NCBI RefSeq assembly: GCF_000003815.2
Contig: NC_049997.1
Coordinates: 781,452-815,469, forward strand
DNA: 34,018 bases
Direction: 5' to 3'
From: Branchiostoma floridae
Taxonomy: Eukaryota > Chordata > Leptocardii > Amphioxiformes > Branchiostomatidae
Under the pieces are notes generated by a model that was given only the letters and a program-made list of their open reading frames with translations, ran no database searches and had not been told where the DNA came from. The translations under genes and the position numbers were made by a program. This document shows, piece after piece, positions 30,632 to 34,018 of the stretch. Each line of letters begins with the position of its first letter. Position 1 is the stretch's first letter.

Positions 30632-30806
30632 GTCGTAGCTATGACGACAACGACAATGCGGAGAACAGATTCGTGCCTCTGGAGAAGTTCAATGTGGATG
30701 GGAACATGACGTATCGCTTCCGGGTCATCAGCGCAGCCATGATGTTTCCCTTCCGGGTGTCCGTGGACCAGCACGAGTTGACCTTGATCGCCACGGACGG
30801 AGACAG
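30632..30806 (+). CDS. Laccase-like multicopper oxidase, exon G
   Basis: Acceptor GATGTTGTCAG, then RSYDDNDNAENRFVPLEKF, NVDGNMTYRFRVISAAMMFP and FRVSVDQHELTLIATDGD, donor ACAG|GTAGGT. F-N-V-x-x-x-x-x-Y-R-F-R-V-I-S-A and V-D-x-H-x-L-x-L-I-A-T-D-G are standard features of the laccase cupredoxin 2 barrel. Phase 1 in, phase 2 out. Confidence 0.93.
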
Positions 30807-31585
30807 GTAGGTAAAACGTAGCTCAGAAATTGTCATCAGTACATGCCCCTTTTGAAAATTTTTTCAAGACTGATTGTATTTATGTTTCATTGAATGACAG
30901 TTATCTACTTAATCTGCCTATTGACTAAAGCATTACAAGAATTTGAAACCTGGGAAAGACAGCTAAGAAACCTTCCTTACTACCATTTAAGATCATTCCT
31001 TTTCTTTTAAAGGAAACGGTCGGAAAGATTTGATTCACTACTCTGCCTTGGTGAACATACTTCAGAATGGATTCCTTCAATAGCTTAAACTATTCCGACG
31101 GATACTTTACTTTTCCGGACGTTTGAACTGCACACCTCGTAGCCCGTTGGCCAACCCCTTGGCGCCGCCATCTTTGGGTACATTATATCAGCTACCTGCA
31201 AATTAACCTATGTTCGAGTTTTCAACCGTTTGACTTAGTGACGCATGAGTTATGCTAGTGGCTCTATCGTTATCTGTATGTCTGTATCCGTCCCCTATCA
31301 TTTATTTCTCCTCTTTTCTTGCTAATCATTCGAGAATAGCTGGATTGTTCATATGATGCCTTTTAAAAGAATAATTTGATAGGTTGTAATCAATCGGAAA
31401 ATGGTATAGTCCTACATTTTTCTTGTGATTTGGAATTCTGCGTTTGTTCGTTTGTATGCATGACAGATATCATGGTACTGTCTTCCTGCATAATCAGAAT
31501 ATACATGATTAAGTTGTTTCTGGTGCAATTGCTCTATAAACAACCATGATTTTCTTACTGTACCACATGTAGTCGAATTGCGTAG
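30807..31585. other. Intron between oxidase exons G and H, left part
   Basis: AT-rich, no recognised feature before the LTR element. Confidence 0.4.
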
Positions 31586-33050
31586 CGCCATTGGGTTATG
31601 TTAATGAGTTAGTGACGTCACTGCCTTGACTGTCAGGGATCCCATGATCCTCTTCGCCCTCTTCTATCATGGCTGTGTTTGAGTGAACATCATGGAATAA
31701 ACGCCTCTTCCAATCAAGTTGCATCGGCTCCTATGGTTCACTATCGCGTCCCCTTGTCAATGTTGGCGTGGTGTGCAGCGGCTGGGAAACGATACCCAGG
31801 CCCAAACCCGAAATTTGAGCAGGGGAGATCGCACTCTGAGTGGACGGGAAGCCACTAGCAAATGAGGATGTAGGTCAACAATGGCGCCATCACGTGTGCA
31901 GGAGGGGATCTGGTCTTTAGCTCCTCGGCGGAGCCCTTGGTCGGAAGTTATGCGTGTCTACACCTCATCCTTGCGCCAGCTTCGCTGCAGCCCCCAGAGG
32001 TCTCATAGAAGTCGCAGGGAGTAGTACTCGGCTTACCTATCCGGCAAAACCCGAATCTTCCCAGTTTCCCCCGGCCGTGTGAGTACAACGTCAAAATTCA
32101 CCAACCGCCATGTTTCTTTCGTTCAACCTTCAACATAACGTTCTACCCGATTTGACGCGGACCGCCCACGGACATGCCCACCTACGAACTTCGCTCGACA
32201 AACTTCGTCTGATCACCGCTGAACTGTGCCAGCTCAGAAGAATATCATCTACACTGAACTGTATACCAGCCAAGAGGCACTTTATGCTCCAGCCGAGAGG
32301 AACATCGCTCACGCTGACCTGTAACTGTTAACACCACCGGCCAAGAGAGTCACAGAACTTTGACAGTCACGAACTTTGCCCAAACCGAACTCTGCTTTAC
32401 CAGGATTTTTTTTCTCTTTTCTCCGCAAATAATCGATAATGGATTTTCCCCTTTATGGNNNNNNNNNNNNNNNNNNNNNNNNNNNNNNNNNNNNNNNNNN
32501 NNNNNNNNNNNNNNNNNNNNNNNNNNNNNNNNNNNNNNNNNNNNNNNNNNNNNNNNNNNNNNNNNNNNNNNNNNNNNNNNNNNNNNNNNNNNNNNNNNNN
32601 NNNNNNNNNNNNNNNNNNNNNNNNNNNNNNNNNNNNNNNNNNNNNNNNNNNNNNNNNNNNNNNNNNNNNNNNNNNNNNNNNNNNNNNNNNNNNNNNNNNN
32701 NNNNNNNNNNNNNNNNNNNNNNNNNNNNNNNNNNNNNNNNNNNNNNNNNNNNNNNNNNNNNNNNNNNNGTTTTTAGACATTGTATTCCATTGTTCTCCAC
32801 AGTTGTTAGTACATGATAACCTGGTAAAAAGGAGAAAGAGAGAAATAAGAAGATAAAGAGAAATCACGCCATTGGGTTATGTTAATGAGTTAGTGACGTC
32901 ACTGCCTTGACTGTCAGGGATCCCATGATCCTCTTCGCCCTCTTCTATCATGGCTGTGTTTGAGTGAACATCATGGAATAAACGCCTCTTCCAATCAAGT
33001 TGCATCGGCTCCTATGATTCACTATCGCGTCCCCTTGTCAATGTTGGCGT
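31586..33050 (+). mobile_element. Young non-autonomous LTR retroelement
   Basis: Two 184-base direct repeats (31586-31769 and 32867-33050) differ at a single base (CTATGGTTC against CTATGATTC). Each contains TGACGTCAC and an AATAAA signal. A purine-rich tract (about 32823-32864, AAAAAGGAGAAAGAGAGAAA and on) precedes the right copy, as a polypurine tract does before a 3' LTR. After the left copy comes a TGG-starting sequence that could be a primer-binding site. CGTAG flanks the left end and overlaps the right end (33048-33052), a possible 5-base target duplication. The visible interior (31770-32458) has no gag or pol frame; an N-gap hides about 310 bases. The termini are not the usual TG...CA; copies start CGCCA and end TGGCG. 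Confidence 0.82.
32459..32768. other. Assembly gap (310 N)
   Basis: A run of N inside the LTR element; too short, if its length is real, to hide a full pol gene. Confidence 1.
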
Positions 33051-33118
33051 AGAGTTTTTTTGTTTAGTACCTTTTTAAAACTCTTATAGTGTCACCGCAT
33101 ATAATTCTTCAATACCAG

Positions 33119-33251
33119 GATCCTTGAGCAGACAGCGGAGTCGTTCATCATTAACACAGGCGAGCGGTACGATTTCTACATCACAACCGACCAGACTCCT
33201 GGTAACTACTGGATCCGTTCGGACACCATCGAACTGTATGCAGAAAATATG
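33119..33251 (+). CDS. Laccase-like multicopper oxidase, exon H
   Basis: Acceptor TTCTTCAATACCAG, then ILEQTAESFIINTGERYDF, YITTDQTPGNYWIRSDTIEL and YAENM, donor ATG|GTGAGT. F-I-I-N-x-G-E-R-Y-D-F and G-N-Y-W-I-R are diagnostic laccase phrases closing cupredoxin 2. Joins exon G in phase. Confidence 0.93.
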
Positions 33252-33880
33252 GTGAGTACGTTCTATGCACTTATCAATAGTGCTAATACCTTTGTCGCGA
33301 TAGGTCAAATCCTATATAGCGGGCCATATCAATACCTCTAGTAAAATTAGATTATATTACCTTAAATTTTGTCATTATTTGCTATTTTCCTAAAAAAAAC
33401 ATTCAAAAACGTTTCTTGTCTATTGCCATCATGTTTTGGAGTTATTTGTTGTAAAAAATGCACTTTTAAAAATATAATATGGTGAGTACAAAATGGCGGC
33501 TAGCTTAATACATGTCATTTTATGACGTCTGTCGTCGTTGTCGTTGCTATTGACAACTGGAGTTTAGCAGGTATTTACATTTTGTTAGTCACCCTTTTTA
33601 AAAATACTTTAATTTTCTTTGGATTGAATGAGAATATGCTATTTGGACATTTCCAGCCACAAAAATGAGACGTTACATTACGCCACCAAGACACTAAAGC
33701 AATTTTATTAGTCATAGTGTACTTATACAGTATATTCTAAACGTTGGTGGTCATCCGATAACTTGTTTTGGGTTACAGTGATGGGTGGGGTAAGGTGGAA
33801 ATCCTTGAGATCTGCTTTGGCCAAAGTCGATAGACTATACCTCTTTACTGGAAGCTAACAAAAATTAAACCTTTTCTCAG
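33252..33880. other. Intron between oxidase exons H and I
   Basis: AT-rich intron; the phrase AATATGGTGAGTAC recurs at about 33476, copying the donor of exon H. No other feature seen. Confidence 0.4.
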
Positions 33881-34010
33881 CCGGTGAACAGACAACACCC
33901 ATACTGAGGCTATACTACATTATGAAGGAGCTCCAGACGCTGAACCGACCTCCCAAGCGGAAAACCTGCACAGCGAATGACACCTGTGTCGTCGTCAACT
34001 GTCCCTTCAG
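33881..34010 (+). CDS. Laccase-like multicopper oxidase, exon I, with a frame conflict
   Basis: Bounded by CTTTTCTCAG (or, 11 bases on, GAACAG) and the donor TTCAG|GTAGTA. The first part matches the laccase linker in one frame (TEAILHYEGAPDAEPTS), the last part in another (RKTCTANDTCVVVNCPF). The switch falls at a CCC run near 33950. With the acceptor at 33892 and phase 0, one frame is open throughout but it only agrees with the family in its second half. The Cys-rich end is the usual linker toward cupredoxin 3. Domain 3, with the remaining copper ligands, lies beyond the window. Confidence 0.75.
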
Positions 34011-34018
34011 GTAGTACA

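Noticed and set aside
1-34018. CRISPR arrays, rRNA or functional tRNA genes
   Set aside because: No spacer-repeat pattern and no complete tRNA or rRNA; the tRNA-like parts are SINE heads with extra tails or degraded boxes.

Overview
The window looks like a stretch of invertebrate deuterostome chromosome, most likely an amphioxus (Branchiostoma). The genes are split into short exons (about 75-290 bp) with GT-AG introns full of small repeats. One large gene joins TPR-like repeats to a GlnD/DUF294-type nucleotidyltransferase domain and a 44-residue TPR array, a combination I associate with lancelet gene families. Four runs of N (1874-2118, 5244-5779, 20061-20492, 32459-32768) and several frame conflicts at homopolymers mark it as draft assembly. 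The species call is inference; no marker gene is present.

Left part, minus strand (1-8.3 kb): the first coding exon of a prostaglandin reductase 1-like enzyme (319-424) runs off the left edge. Upstream of it is a second minus-strand gene whose first three coding exons (7160-6247) join in phase. They encode a short Ser/Thr-rich N-terminus followed by a convincing RHIM (RIP homotypic interaction motif) with the core VQIG. Further exons at 4394-4586, 3594-3886, 2899-2975 and 2119-2132 probably belong to the same gene, with at least one exon missing in or near the N-gap. One carries a DSGxxS phosphodegron-like motif. An ETS+CRE pair near 8.3 kb and a strong splice donor at 8194 suggest the promoter and 5' UTR exon.

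Middle (8.3-22.3 kb): 8.3-11.1 kb is non-coding and repeat-rich. From 11.15 kb on the plus strand is the TPR/nucleotidyltransferase gene: an ETS/CRE promoter, exon 1 (11329-12036, two internal TPR-like repeats), exon 2 (16544-16634) and a large exon 3 (17477 into the gap at 20061). Intron 1 carries a tandemly duplicated transposon-like block with a 163-bp satellite, and a compact cluster of E-box, kB, two CREs and AP-1 sites near 15.95 kb. Downstream (20.5-22.2 kb) are degraded duplicate copies of the 3' flank and of the promoter/first exon.

Right part (23.4 kb to the end, plus strand): nine exons of a laccase-like multicopper oxidase, missing its 5' exon(s) and its third cupredoxin domain. 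Its introns hold a dinucleotide microsatellite, a 1.5-kb element with terminal inverted repeats, tandem copies of an exon-intron junction, a tRNA-derived SINE and a young LTR retroelement.

The genes are not an operon. Several could act in innate immunity or inflammation (eicosanoid inactivation, RHIM signalling, an NTase-TPR protein beside a kB/AP-1/CRE cluster), but that link is inference.
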